Below are positions 41,853 through 49,137 of a stretch of DNA of 64,000 nt, piece by piece (the stretch's first letter is position 1; the number at the start of each line of letters is the position of its first letter). The stretch is taken from contig PNKV01000002.1 in the NCBI GenBank assembly GCA_013822685.1, forward strand, positions 124,001 through 188,000, in the 5' to 3' direction. Below the pieces are notes generated by a model. It was given only the letters and a program-made list of their open reading frames with translations, did no database searches and had not been told where the DNA came from. This DNA is from Leptothrix sp. (in: b-proteobacteria) (GTDB lineage: Bacteria; Pseudomonadota; Gammaproteobacteria; Burkholderiales; Burkholderiaceae_C). Made by a program: the position numbers and the translations under genes.

Positions 41853-41867
41853 TTCGTTCTTTCCAGT

Positions 41868-41944
41868 GGTGGCTGTAGCTCAGTTGGTAGAGTCCAGGAT
41901 TGTGATTCCTGTTGTCGTGGGTTCGAGCCCCATCAGCCACCCCA
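41868..41944 (+). tRNA. tRNA-His (GTG)
   Basis: A 77-base tRNA with the extra G at -1 opposite C73 that is diagnostic for tRNA-His, anticodon GTG in TTGTGAT, T-loop GGTTCGAGCCC and encoded CCA. A strong terminator follows. An integrase relic lies about 90 bases downstream, so the tRNA was probably an integration site. Confidence 0.95.
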
Positions 41945-41956
41945 AAATACACGATG

Positions 41957-41995
41957 CCCTCTATGAAGTCAGTCTTCATAGAGGGTTTTTGTTTT
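41957..41995 (+). terminator. Terminator after tRNA-His
   Basis: A 12-pair stem CCCTCTATGAAG/CTTCATAGAGGG with a five-base loop is followed by TTTTTGTTTT. Confidence 0.88.
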
Positions 41996-41998
41996 GAG

Positions 41999-42021
41999 CT
42001 ATGTACCTGACTATGTACCTG
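41999..42021 (+). repeat. Two 11-bp direct repeats before the integrase relic
   Basis: CTATGTACCTG occurs twice with a single A between, just ahead of the integrase start. Short direct repeats in this position are typical arm-type binding sites of phage integrases. Confidence 0.6.
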
Positions 42022-42031
42022 GGGGTTCGGG

Positions 42032-42316
42032 ATGACCACAAAGGGCCCCGACATGAAGAAGCTCCCCAGAGTCAAGAAAGTCAAAGATTCAACTCAGTGG
42101 CACTACTGGCGTAAGGTCCCCTAGAACCTCCTAGACCACCCGGTGTACCAAGGTAAAACTTGGGCTTGCCGGGAGTCGCTCAAGACCCCCGACCTTAGAG
42201 AGGCAAACAGGCTGGGCGGTGTCCGGTTGATGGGCCATAAGACCTACTTGACCACCCAGCGGTACGAACACCTGGATGTTGATGACGTGAGGGATGCCGT
42301 TAAGGCACTGGAGTAG
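42032..42316 (+). pseudogene. Tyrosine recombinase (phage-type integrase) remnant
   Basis: One frame from ATG 42032 to TAG 42316 reads 94 codons with an in-frame amber stop at codon 31. The first part (KKLPRVKKVKDSTQWHYWRK, then HPVYQGKTWACRESLKTPDL) resembles the N-terminal domain of P4/lambda-type integrases. It then jumps directly to the C-terminus: LMGHKTYLTTQRYEHL contains the late catalytic His and the nucleophilic Tyr. Most of the catalytic domain, including the R-K-H-x-x-R core, is missing. So the gene has an internal deletion of roughly 200 codons or more plus a nonsense mutation. Position next to tRNA-His marks an old integration event. Confidence 0.85.
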
Positions 42317-42423
42317 GCAGCATGGCGGGAATTCGTTGAGGGCCCGCCAGGACTCAAGTTGGCCTGTGCGCCGTGTAAGGAACCCCCTCACAGGCTTCCT
42401 TAACATAGTGGGCTTCAGCAGGT

Positions 42424-43059
42424 TCAGACCTTGGCCGTTGACTTCTTTTTGAGCAATGCACCAGCCGCAATACCAGCCAACAGCAGGGCCACTGCAGAGG
42501 GCTCAGGCACGCTTGGTATGGCAGCGTCCGAGTTGAACCAAATCCGGCCTTTGATAAAAGGGTTAGGCGACAGGTTGGTGTGAACAAGTTCGAAACTAGC
42601 TGCCAACGAAGTCACATTGCCGTCGTCATTGAACTTAACGTCGTACACCTGGAACCGACCACTAGTGAAGGTGATACTCGTGCTGTCTATGGTCATGTCG
42701 ATGCCCGGCACGCCGTTCTGATAGGGCGAGCGCTTAGCATTTTCGTACAGGCCTACAGCAAGGTTCCCCGCATCTTGGGGCGGCGTCAGGACTAGCCGGA
42801 CGTATCCAGGATCGAGAATATGGGCGCGAGGGTAACCGCCAAGATATTCCAACTGCAAACCAGGGGGCCAAATCTTGTAGGTGTAGAAAGAGCCAGTGGT
42901 CTCGTCTAGCGAGAATGAATGCTGCAACACCCAAGGCGCATCCGGAGCAAACCAGTCTGACCCACCACGCGTATAAGTGTCGAATTCGAGCTTAGAGGTG
43001 GCTTGCGCGGTCGTGCAGACCAACAAGAACCCAACAGCCCATCCCATCTTCTTGAACAT
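42424..43059 (-). CDS. PEP-CTERM sorting domain protein
   Basis: A 211-residue exported protein with an N-terminal signal (FKKMGWAVGFLLVCTTAQA). The C-terminal sorting signal SVPEPSAVALLLAGIAAGAL is followed by a lysine cluster: the P-E-P motif, a membrane segment and basic residues. Exosortase EpsH/XrtA is expected to cut this and release or anchor the protein in exopolysaccharide. The middle part is beta-rich and unrecognised. ATG 43059 lies six bases after AGGGA; a GTG at 43065 is in frame. No exosortase gene is in the window. Confidence 0.82.
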   Translation of the reverse strand: MFKKMGWAVGFLLVCTTAQATSKLEFDTYTRGGSDWFAPDAPWVLQHSFSLDETTGSFYTYKIWPPGLQLEYLGGYPRAHILDPGYVRLVLTPPQDAGNLAVGLYENAKRSPYQNGVPGIDMTIDSTSITFTSGRFQVYDVKFNDDGNVTSLAASFELVHTNLSPNPFIKGRIWFNSDAAIPSVPEPSAVALLLAGIAAGALLKKKSTAKV

Positions 43060-43236
43060 CCCCACTCCCTGAAAAACATCAAAGGGGGAAGTCTAGCAAG
43101 GCCCTGTCCTGCTTCAATCCTTTGTTCGGGTGGAACTTTCGCCCTGATGGCACTTGGGGTTGCTGGCTTTGTTTGGGGGCGCCTGCAAGACCAAATCCAA
43201 GTAGTCTGGGCAGCAGCGTGGTGACTCCGTAGGCGC

Positions 43237-43272
43237 TTCACAAGTTCATCAAAGTACTGTACAAATATACAG
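43237..43272 (+). promoter_or_regulatory. LexA box and promoter of SOS gene 1
   Basis: CTGT-acaaatat-ACAG (43257-43272) matches the LexA consensus CTGT-N8-ACAG, and the extended form TACTGT...ACAGTA is also met. TTCACA (43237-43242) and TACAAA (43260-43265) are 17 bases apart and the -10 lies inside the box. The transcript would start at or within a base or two of the ATG at 43274, giving a leaderless mRNA. Confidence 0.8.
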
Positions 43273-43273
43273 T

Positions 43274-43597
43274 ATGAGAGCGCCACTTAAAGACCAATGG
43301 ATCGAGCAATGCGCGCGGCGCCTGATGGAGCTTCAGCCCGTGTTGCGCCCGCGCGTTGCCGCCCTGGCGGCCAAGGATCTCTGGGATGAGGAACAAGGCA
43401 TCATCCCGCCAGAGCGGCGTGCCTACCTGGAGGTGGTGTCCTGGGGATGCCGCCCTAAAGCCGAGATCGTGCGAGTTCCGCAAGAACGGGGTGGAGGCGC
43501 TAGAAGGGCTCAGACAGGGCGCATCAGCTTGGACTGGTGCCTGGACTTTGCCTTGATGCTGTGCACCGTGGTGGGAATCCTGACGTGGCCCTGGTAA
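43274..43597 (+). CDS. LexA-controlled small protein 1 with C-terminal membrane segment
   Basis: I do not recognise a named family. The 107-residue protein has a helical N-terminal domain (residues 1-58) with WIEQCARRLMEL, LRP and LW motifs, then a basic linker. A C-terminal hydrophobic segment at about residues 87-107 begins DWCLD. The N-terminal domain matches the 66-residue protein at 44272 in 29 of 58 positions without gaps. A LexA box ends one base before the ATG and no ribosome site is present. SOS-induced small membrane proteins often inhibit division; that role here is inference only. Confidence 0.72.
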   Translation: MRAPLKDQWIEQCARRLMELQPVLRPRVAALAAKDLWDEEQGIIPPERRAYLEVVSWGCRPKAEIVRVPQERGGGARRAQTGRISLDWCLDFALMLCTVVGILTWPW

Positions 43598-43627
43598 TTG
43601 GCCATGCAGCATTGTCGGCTGGCCGTA

Positions 43628-43954
43628 TCAGGCGTCGCCGTCTTCAAGCTCGCTCAAACGCTCGGCTTCATCCAGGGCTGCCATCAAGCATTCCTGGCTG
43701 GCTTGCGCGCCTTCCAGATGGTCATCGGATTCGGCGCGGGCCACGATGGCCGCATCGACCGCCGCCAGCAGTGTTTCAAGCACGGGCCGCAGCGCTTGGG
43801 GATAAGGGTGGGAGATGATGATCGACTCGATGGCCGCGTGGTACATCCGCTGGTGGCCCCCCAAATTTTGCAGCAGCGCAACCAGCTCGCTGTTCTGCAC
43901 GGTGAGCTGCGCGATGTCCTCTTCCAGCTTGTCGATGCGTTCTTCAATGGTCAT
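43628..43954 (-). CDS. Small hypothetical protein with N-terminal coiled coil
   Basis: A 108-residue acidic protein with no recognised family. Residues 3-30 (EERIDKLEEDIAQLTVQNSE) form a leucine-zipper-like heptad pattern. The rest is helical and alanine-rich with an acidic end. It lies between the two SOS loci on the opposite strand, and convergent with the first. The ATG has a weak ribosome site. Confidence 0.6.
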   Translation of the reverse strand: MTIEERIDKLEEDIAQLTVQNSELVALLQNLGGHQRMYHAAIESIIISHPYPQALRPVLETLLAAVDAAIVARAESDDHLEGAQASQECLMAALDEAERLSELEDGDA

Positions 43955-44125
43955 GGCTCAGTTCCGGGAAGATGGTCAGGCCATGGTAGTGGCAACCAGC
44001 GCCCAAACCAGCCAGGGTGTGCCCCGGTTAGGCCATGCTGAGCATGGTCTGTCTTCCCCATGTCACACGAGCAAGCCAATCTTGAGTTCCCTTGTGTTGA
44101 TCAACCACCCAATATGGAGCCCAGC

Positions 44126-44239
44126 ATGAAGCCCACCTCGTCCAAGTCTTTGTTCTCACGTCTGCTGGGTGACTGGGGGGTCGACATCAGTGCGGCGCTG
44201 GCCTTGGCAGGAACCTTGATTGTCATGTGGGTGGGGTAG
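44126..44239 (+). CDS. 37-residue membrane peptide with D-W-x-V-D motif
   Basis: A very short gene with a clear GGAG ribosome site six bases before ATG. The product has a basic N-terminus (KPTSSKSLFSRLLG), then DWGVD at residues 16-20 and one hydrophobic segment to the C-terminus. It ends 15 bases before the LexA box of the second SOS gene. The motif and hydrophobic segment match the C-terminal part of SOS protein 1 and the 27-residue peptide at 48634. Function unknown. Confidence 0.62.
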   Translation: MKPTSSKSLFSRLLGDWGVDISAALALAGTLIVMWVG

Positions 44240-44254
44240 CTTGGCTCGAGAATA

Positions 44255-44270
44255 CTGTATAAAATAACAG
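44255..44270 (+). promoter_or_regulatory. LexA box of SOS gene 2
   Basis: CTGT-ataaaata-ACAG matches the LexA consensus, with the extended TACTGT...ACAGTA ends. The -10 TATAAA lies within it, in the same register as at the first locus. The -35 is poor. The box ends one base before ATG 44272, again predicting a leaderless transcript. Confidence 0.8.
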
Positions 44271-44271
44271 T

Positions 44272-44472
44272 ATGAATGCGCAGCTCAAAAACACCTGGAT
44301 CCAGCGTTGCGCGCAGCGCATTGCCGAACTGCGCCCCCAGTTACGCCCCAGCTTGGCCACACTGGTGGCGGTGGAGCTGTGGCAAGACGTGCGAGGCCAT
44401 GTGCCACCCGAAGAATGGGCTGAGATTGAGGTGGGTACGTGGGGCGAGCAGCAAGGCGCACCCAACGGCTAG
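44272..44472 (+). CDS. LexA-controlled small protein 2 (paralogue of protein 1)
   Basis: A 66-residue soluble protein with the same N-terminal domain as the 107-residue protein at 43274: shared W-I-x2-C-A-x-R, E-L-x-P-x-L-R-P, L-W and P-P-E positions, 29 of 58 identical. It lacks the C-terminal membrane segment, but a separate D-W-x-V-D membrane peptide lies directly upstream. No ribosome site is visible. I infer a DNA-damage-response role from the operator; biochemical role unknown. Confidence 0.7.
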   Translation: MNAQLKNTWIQRCAQRIAELRPQLRPSLATLVAVELWQDVRGHVPPEEWAEIEVGTWGEQQGAPNG

Positions 44473-44481
44473 AGGCGGTGG

Positions 44482-45657
44482 CTATTGCCAGGGAGCGTGA
44501 ATCACGCAGTGGATGAAGTGCAGCTTGGTGACCACCTCCCGCGACAGCACGAAGGGGTAGAAGTCGGGCTGCCCCATGCTGCGCGACATCTCGTTCATCA
44601 CGGCCGTCAGGCCCACCCAGTCGTTCACCAACGCCAGGAAAGTTTCTCCCTCAGCCCCGGTGTCCTTGTTCCAAAGCACTTCGGTGTCAAAGGGTTCGGT
44701 TTCCAGGCCGATCCGCGCAGGGTCGATCCCAAAGCTGGCGGCCGTGTCGGCGGTGTCCACCATGTGCAGGTAGTGGGCCCAGGTTTCGGCCCAGTCTTCC
44801 CAGGGGTGGGTAGACGCGTAGGCGCTGACGAAATGCACACCCCAGTCCAGCGGGGCGCCTGTTTGGTAGTGGATTTTGACGGCCTCGTCATAGTCCTGGC
44901 GCTCATCGCCAAACAGGGCTCGGTAAGGTTCGAGCCAATCGGTGTGGTCCACCAGGCGATCCCAGTAATAGTGACCGACCTCATGGCGGAAGTGACCGAG
45001 GAGCGTGCGGTACGGTTCGCCCATGCTTTTGCGTGTTCGCTCGCGCGTGGGGTCGTCGGCTTCTTCCAGGTTGATGGTGATCAGGCCGCAGTCGTGGCCG
45101 GTCAGCACCCTGGGCTCGGTGGGCTGTGATCGCAGAAAGTCGTAGGCCAGACCACGTTCCGGGTCCTCGCCCACTTTGGACGCCACGGGCAGCTTCAAGG
45201 CGATCAGCTGGGACACCAGCCGCCTTTTGGCCGTCTCGGTGCGGCGCCACAACTCCTGGTTCTCAGGATTGGACAGATCGGGAATGGTGCGGTTCAGGCG
45301 GCAGGCCTGGCACAGCGTGACGCCTTGGGCGGCCTGAGATTGGGGCAGCAGCCAATTGCACTGGGCCGCGCTGGTGAAGTTGGCGCAGCGGACGTATTTT
45401 TCGCCTGGGCTCTGGTCCGGATTCGGGTCTTGGCCTTGAAGCGGGCTTGCACGCACTAAGACATTGGGTTCCTCGGCAGGGTCCAGCGGAATGACGCGGG
45501 CCTGGATGGGCTCGTAGCCCAAGGGTGTCCGGCAGGCCAAGCACACAGAGTTGCGGAAGAAGACAGGGCGCCCACAACGGCAACGGTAGGCCCGGGAGGA
45601 CACAGGTTCATACGCGTTGGTGCTTGAGGAGGAGGGAGATTGCAGGGTATCGTTCAC
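44482..45657 (-). CDS. Zinc-ribbon metallopeptidase family protein
   Basis: A 391-residue protein with an N-terminal zinc ribbon (YRCRCGRPVFFRNSVCLACRTPLG) and a second Cys-containing segment near residues 85-125. The metallopeptidase-like domain carries HEVGHYYWDRLV, an HExxH zinc motif. It matches the conserved bacterial family formerly DUF2248. The start is taken as GTG 45657, giving the zinc ribbon near the N-terminus and leaving room for the divergent ferredoxin gene. Substrate unknown. Confidence 0.8.
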   Translation of the reverse strand: MNDTLQSPSSSSTNAYEPVSSRAYRCRCGRPVFFRNSVCLACRTPLGYEPIQARVIPLDPAEEPNVLVRASPLQGQDPNPDQSPGEKYVRCANFTSAAQCNWLLPQSQAAQGVTLCQACRLNRTIPDLSNPENQELWRRTETAKRRLVSQLIALKLPVASKVGEDPERGLAYDFLRSQPTEPRVLTGHDCGLITINLEEADDPTRERTRKSMGEPYRTLLGHFRHEVGHYYWDRLVDHTDWLEPYRALFGDERQDYDEAVKIHYQTGAPLDWGVHFVSAYASTHPWEDWAETWAHYLHMVDTADTAASFGIDPARIGLETEPFDTEVLWNKDTGAEGETFLALVNDWVGLTAVMNEMSRSMGQPDFYPFVLSREVVTKLHFIHCVIHAPWQ

Positions 45658-45769
45658 GTTGGTTTCCAGGGGCGTTACCTGCTTGGGCTGGCAAATGGCG
45701 TGCCTGTGCTTGGAGCAGTGGATGGGTGAAGTCAGCGGTACAGGTTTGCATGAGTTGGGCATCGAGCCA

Positions 45770-46045
45770 ATGGGCACGCGCCTGAGGGTGTCGGCCGACC
45801 AAACTTTATTGGCCAGCGCGTTGGCCGCCAGCATTGAGTTGCCGCGCTCCTGCCGCAATGGCACCTGCCGAACTTGCCTGTGCAGATTGGTCAGCGGCCA
45901 GGTGGCGTACCGCATCGAGTGGCCCGGTCTGAGTGCGGAAGAAAAGCACGATGGCTACATACTGCCTTGCGTGGCCTATCCCTTGTCTGACGTGGTGATC
46001 ATGGTGCCGGGCGCTAAACACGTGGCGGCTTCTTCAGCGACCTGA
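45770..46045 (+). CDS. 2Fe-2S ferredoxin-like protein
   Basis: A 91-residue plant-type ferredoxin fold with ligands in CRNGTCRTC (C-x4-C-x2-C) and a fourth Cys in YILPCVAYP. Such small ferredoxins pass single electrons to oxygenases or other partners. ATG 45770 fits the fold; longer in-frame starts would run into the divergent metallopeptidase start region. Its stop overlaps the end of the convergent hydrolase gene by 12 bases. Confidence 0.82.
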   Translation: MGTRLRVSADQTLLASALAASIELPRSCRNGTCRTCLCRLVSGQVAYRIEWPGLSAEEKHDGYILPCVAYPLSDVVIMVPGAKHVAASSAT

Positions 46046-46816
46046 TTCGGCGTTGTGCCATTTCCTGACCTCCGCGGCCACCCAGCGGCCATCGTCCAGC
46101 GGCAGGTCGTGGCCGGCGCTGGGGTGATCGGCGAAGTCGGTGTTCCAGCTGGCGGCCAGTTGCCGTGAGCATTGCGGGGCCACCAAGCCATCCTGCGCGC
46201 TGCTCAAGATCAAGGTGCGGACTGAGGGCCCTTCCATGGGGGCGGTGTAGCGCGCGGCAGCCCACAGCTGGCGCAGCGCATTGGCGCGCGAGACGGGGCA
46301 CCCGCCGCGGAAAGCGATCCAGTCTTGCAAACGTTGCTCGCGCTGAGGTGGGTGGCGGGTGGTGATCGCCATGATGGCTTCCTCCCATTGCCTGTCGGTG
46401 CCCCCCACCAGGGCCAGCTTGAGCATCAAAGGGTAGTTACGAGGCCGCAGGCGCCGGTAGAACGGGCTGAACGGGCGCATGCTGGTGTTGATGAGCACGC
46501 AGCCGTGGATGTCGTTCGGGTGCTTGAGTGCCCACGCGGTGGTCACCATGGCGCCCAGCGACATGGCCAGCACGTGGTAGGGCGGCGCAATGCCTTGGCG
46601 AGCCAGTTCGGCCCGGCAGTGCTCCGCCATCTCGGGCACGGCGGCGGGGCTGGGCAGGGCGCACAAGCGGCCGTTGCCAGGCAAGTCCAGAGGCACGATG
46701 CGGGCGCCTGGCAGCTCGGTGGCCAGCAAGCCGGGAAAGTCACCCCAGTGCCTTTGTTCGCGGGTCAGTCCGCGCAGCAACACCCAGGTCTCGGGCACAT
46801 GGTTTGGGCCAGTCAT
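46034..46816 (-). CDS. Alpha/beta hydrolase
   Basis: A 260-residue alpha/beta-hydrolase-fold protein. The nucleophile elbow is AMSLGAM (Ser near residue 85), the acid is in SSAQDGLVAP and the His in PSAGHDLPLDDG. RGLTREQRHWGDF near the N-terminus carries the oxyanion region. The substrate is unknown. It follows the M14-like peptidase gene with a four-base overlap, so the two are coupled. Confidence 0.83.
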   Translation of the reverse strand: MTGPNHVPETWVLLRGLTREQRHWGDFPGLLATELPGARIVPLDLPGNGRLCALPSPAAVPEMAEHCRAELARQGIAPPYHVLAMSLGAMVTTAWALKHPNDIHGCVLINTSMRPFSPFYRRLRPRNYPLMLKLALVGGTDRQWEEAIMAITTRHPPQREQRLQDWIAFRGGCPVSRANALRQLWAAARYTAPMEGPSVRTLILSSAQDGLVAPQCSRQLAASWNTDFADHPSAGHDLPLDDGRWVAAEVRKWHNAESGR

Positions 46817-47898
46817 CCGTACCAGCGTTCGTTGGCGGCTTGGCGATGTGCGTGCCTTGCCGGGCCTTCAGGCACCCAGCTGGCATGGCTGGCTGCAGCG
46901 TGGGTGATGAAGTCCAGCCAGGCCATGTGGCGGCGCAACACACGCTGCTGCCGGTGTTCGGCCATGGGGTTGAAGATGCCTTGCTTGGAAAAGATCTGCC
47001 GTGGATTTTTCTTGATCCAAAGCCAGGAGCCCATCTCCAAGGTCAGGGGCAGCAGGGTCCGGTCTTCTTGGGTGCAGGCGCGCAGATAAAGGTGATCCCA
47101 GAGATCGCCGTGGGTGAGGTACTGCCGGCTTTGCGGTTCGAACACGTAGCGGTGATGAGGGTAGGCCTGGTCGAAGATCTGGTTCAGCGCCAGCATGTCG
47201 GGAAGGTGCCTGATGGGCTGGGTGGTGTGAGCGTGTGGAAACCAGATGCGGTCAACCATGCCGAAGCCGGAGTGGCAATCGATGGACATGCTGAACCGGC
47301 GGCTGAGCAACTCTTGCTCAACGACCTGGCACAGTGCTTGGCTTTCAAGCTCCATGGGGGCGCCAGCCGGCCCGCGGTACCAGGGCAGGGCGGGGCTGAG
47401 GCGCTGGCCACCGAGCATGAAAGGAACAGGCTCGCTCGCGTTCACGGGCGCGTTGCGCATCAGATCGACGCCACGGGGGTTGGCGCGCGTGCCGGCCCAC
47501 AAGCCGCCCGGGTTGACGATGGGCATGAACACCAGGCGGATGGATTCCAGCTGGCGGTGCAGTTGATGGTCCCATTTCAAGCGCATGACCAGGCTGCGCA
47601 GGTAGGCCATGACCACGCGCGAACCAATGCGCTCCAGGCCATGCACCCCACCAAAGAAGCCGACCGCCGGAACCTGCTTGCTCGGGTTGCCCAAAGCGAT
47701 GGCTTGCACCGGGAAGCGGTGCGGGCCGGCTTGCACCTCGCACAACTGGGTGACCTCGACCTGCGAGCCCGCCTCATCAAGGATGCGCTGAAGATCGCTC
47801 AGCTCGATCAGGGCCTCGGGCGCGTCATGGCCCGTCAAACGTTGCGGCGTTTGCGACGGGACAAAGCTGCGCTTGTCGAGGCGAAAGAGCTTGGCCAT
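46813..47898 (-). CDS. M14-family zinc carboxypeptidase-like protein
   Basis: A 361-residue protein with the M14 metal and substrate residues: GGVHGLERIG (H-x2-E), NPRGVDLMRNAP (R and N-R type site), DCHSGFG (third zinc His) and LTLEMGSW (catalytic Glu). There is no signal peptide, so it is cytosolic and may act on peptides, amides or modified amino acids. It is coupled with the following hydrolase gene. Confidence 0.83.
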   Translation of the reverse strand: MAKLFRLDKRSFVPSQTPQRLTGHDAPEALIELSDLQRILDEAGSQVEVTQLCEVQAGPHRFPVQAIALGNPSKQVPAVGFFGGVHGLERIGSRVVMAYLRSLVMRLKWDHQLHRQLESIRLVFMPIVNPGGLWAGTRANPRGVDLMRNAPVNASEPVPFMLGGQRLSPALPWYRGPAGAPMELESQALCQVVEQELLSRRFSMSIDCHSGFGMVDRIWFPHAHTTQPIRHLPDMLALNQIFDQAYPHHRYVFEPQSRQYLTHGDLWDHLYLRACTQEDRTLLPLTLEMGSWLWIKKNPRQIFSKQGIFNPMAEHRQQRVLRRHMAWLDFITHAAASHASWVPEGPARHAHRQAANERWYG

Positions 47899-47933
47899 GG
47901 TGTTGGCGCAGTTTCAGGCATGAGCCGAACGGC

Positions 47934-48371
47934 TCATTCGCCTTTCTTGGGCCGGCCGGTTTTCAGTGGAACCAGGCCTTCCAGCACCAGCTTCAGTTTG
48001 GCATCGGGCAGTGATGACAGGGCGTGAAGCCCGGCGCGCAACAACTCGCTTTTCTTGGTGGGGCGGCGAAACGTCAGGGCGCGCTCCTTGAGCGAGTTGA
48101 TCAGGCTGAAGTCGGCACGCGGCATGGTGAAGCTGTCGCGCACCAGCTTTTGCTTGACCTTGGCCGGGCTGTTGATCTTGACGGGGGTGGTGGCCACCAC
48201 GGTGGGCTTGGCGGCAACTTTGGGTGGCGCGGCTTTCTTGGCGGCGGGCGCTGTGGCCGCGGCTTTTGGGGACTTCTTGACCGCGACCTTTTTGGCGGGT
48301 GCTGCTGCGGGCTTGGTGCTTTTGGCGGCGACCGTGCTGGGCTTGTCGGTTGCTGTGTCGGTAATGCTCAT
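47934..48371 (-). CDS. Lysine/alanine-rich protein with C-terminal helical domain
   Basis: A 145-residue basic protein. Residues about 15-80 are a low-complexity K/A/P-rich tail like histone H1 or AlgP. The C-terminal 60 residues (KLVRDSFTMPRADFSLI, then RRPTKKSELLRAGL) look like a small folded domain with a ribbon-helix-helix flavour and a final GRPKKGE AT-hook-like patch. It probably binds DNA. ATG 48371 is chosen over 48410. Exact role unknown. Confidence 0.7.
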   Translation of the reverse strand: MSITDTATDKPSTVAAKSTKPAAAPAKKVAVKKSPKAAATAPAAKKAAPPKVAAKPTVVATTPVKINSPAKVKQKLVRDSFTMPRADFSLINSLKERALTFRRPTKKSELLRAGLHALSSLPDAKLKLVLEGLVPLKTGRPKKGE

Positions 48372-48633
48372 GGTGACTGCTTTATGAATTGATATAAACG
48401 ATTTATACAATAAATATAGCCCAAGTCGGCCGTGAATTTATGACACCTTGATGACGGGCGCGATTGATCCCGCCGCACGATCTGGCAGCGCCCTGGCGCA
48501 GTTGCTTACTACGCCAATTGCATGGATTTTTTGAAAGGCCCTTCTTGCGTCGAAATTGAATTGCAAGTGGCCTTGATCGGATGAACAATCGCTTTCCGTG
48601 AAGCGCCAGCACCAAGGGAAAGGGGTTCACACC

Positions 48634-48717
48634 ATGAGACAAAAATCAGACTGGTGGGTCGATGCAGGTGTCGCCTTGTTCGTGATCATCATGTTGGCGA
48701 TCACGAACTTGAAATGA
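48634..48717 (+). CDS. 27-residue membrane peptide with D-W-x-V-D motif
   Basis: A tiny gene with a good ribosome site (AAAGGGG) about eight bases before ATG. The product begins MRQKSDWWVD and continues as one hydrophobic segment ending ITNLK. The motif D-W-x-V-D followed by A-L is shared with the 37-residue peptide at 44126 and the C-terminus of the SOS protein at 43274. No LexA box is seen upstream. Function unknown; membrane insertion is predicted from composition. Confidence 0.58.
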   Translation: MRQKSDWWVDAGVALFVIIMLAITNLK

Positions 48718-48720
48718 CGG

Positions 48721-48978
48721 TCACTGCACCAGCGGAAAGTCATGCTTGGAGATGACCACCGGTTCGGGGCTGGCCTTGGCCACTTTGGCACGCACGACCG
48801 CATCGATCACTTCGGCGTGTGATTGGTAGGCATACACCCAGTCTTGTGGTGCGGGCCCTGCGGCGAACCGTTCTTCCAGGGCTTCTCTGGACACCAGCAC
48901 GCGCACGCCCCGACCGCCCACTGGCACGCGCACGATCACCGCATCACGCCCTGCATAAGCTTGCATCATTTGTTCCAT
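48721..48978 (-). CDS. Small conserved-type protein, possibly DUF1488-like
   Basis: An 85-residue protein with a beta-rich first half (AVIVRVPVGGRGVRVLVSREALEERF) and a helical end, reminiscent of the DUF1488 fold, though I cannot confirm membership. ATG 48978 follows GGAGG by six bases, a strong ribosome site. It lies three bases from the convergent 27-residue peptide gene. Confidence 0.65.
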   Translation of the reverse strand: MEQMMQAYAGRDAVIVRVPVGGRGVRVLVSREALEERFAAGPAPQDWVYAYQSHAEVIDAVVRAKVAKASPEPVVISKHDFPLVQ

Positions 48979-49137
48979 GTCCAACCTCCGTTAAAGCAAG
49001 GTGGCGACCATAACGGTGGCCCAGCTTGATCTGTAAGTTGATGCATCGAACTGGCCGCCGTGGCCCCCAACGGGTGCGGCTCGCACACATCTGTTGCTTA
49101 AGGATACGCGGCGGCCTGCATCGGATAAAGTGCATCC

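Noticed and set aside
41818..42084. Minus-strand frame ending in a THDNRNHNPGLYQLSY-like segment
   Set aside because: Antisense translation of tRNA-His, not a protein gene.
43147..43224. Short frame MALGVAGFVWGRLQ... as a further micro-peptide
   Set aside because: No ribosome site and no D-W-x-[LV]-D motif; it is probably part of the upstream region of the SOS gene.
44096..44105. Perfect palindrome GTTGATCAAC ahead of the 37-residue peptide
   Set aside because: Ten bases is too short to claim as an operator and no second copy was noticed.
41868..49000. Duplicated tRNA-His 3' end as a right attachment site
   Set aside because: I looked for a second copy of the T-arm/acceptor sequence downstream of the integrase relic and saw none, so the element's right edge cannot be placed.
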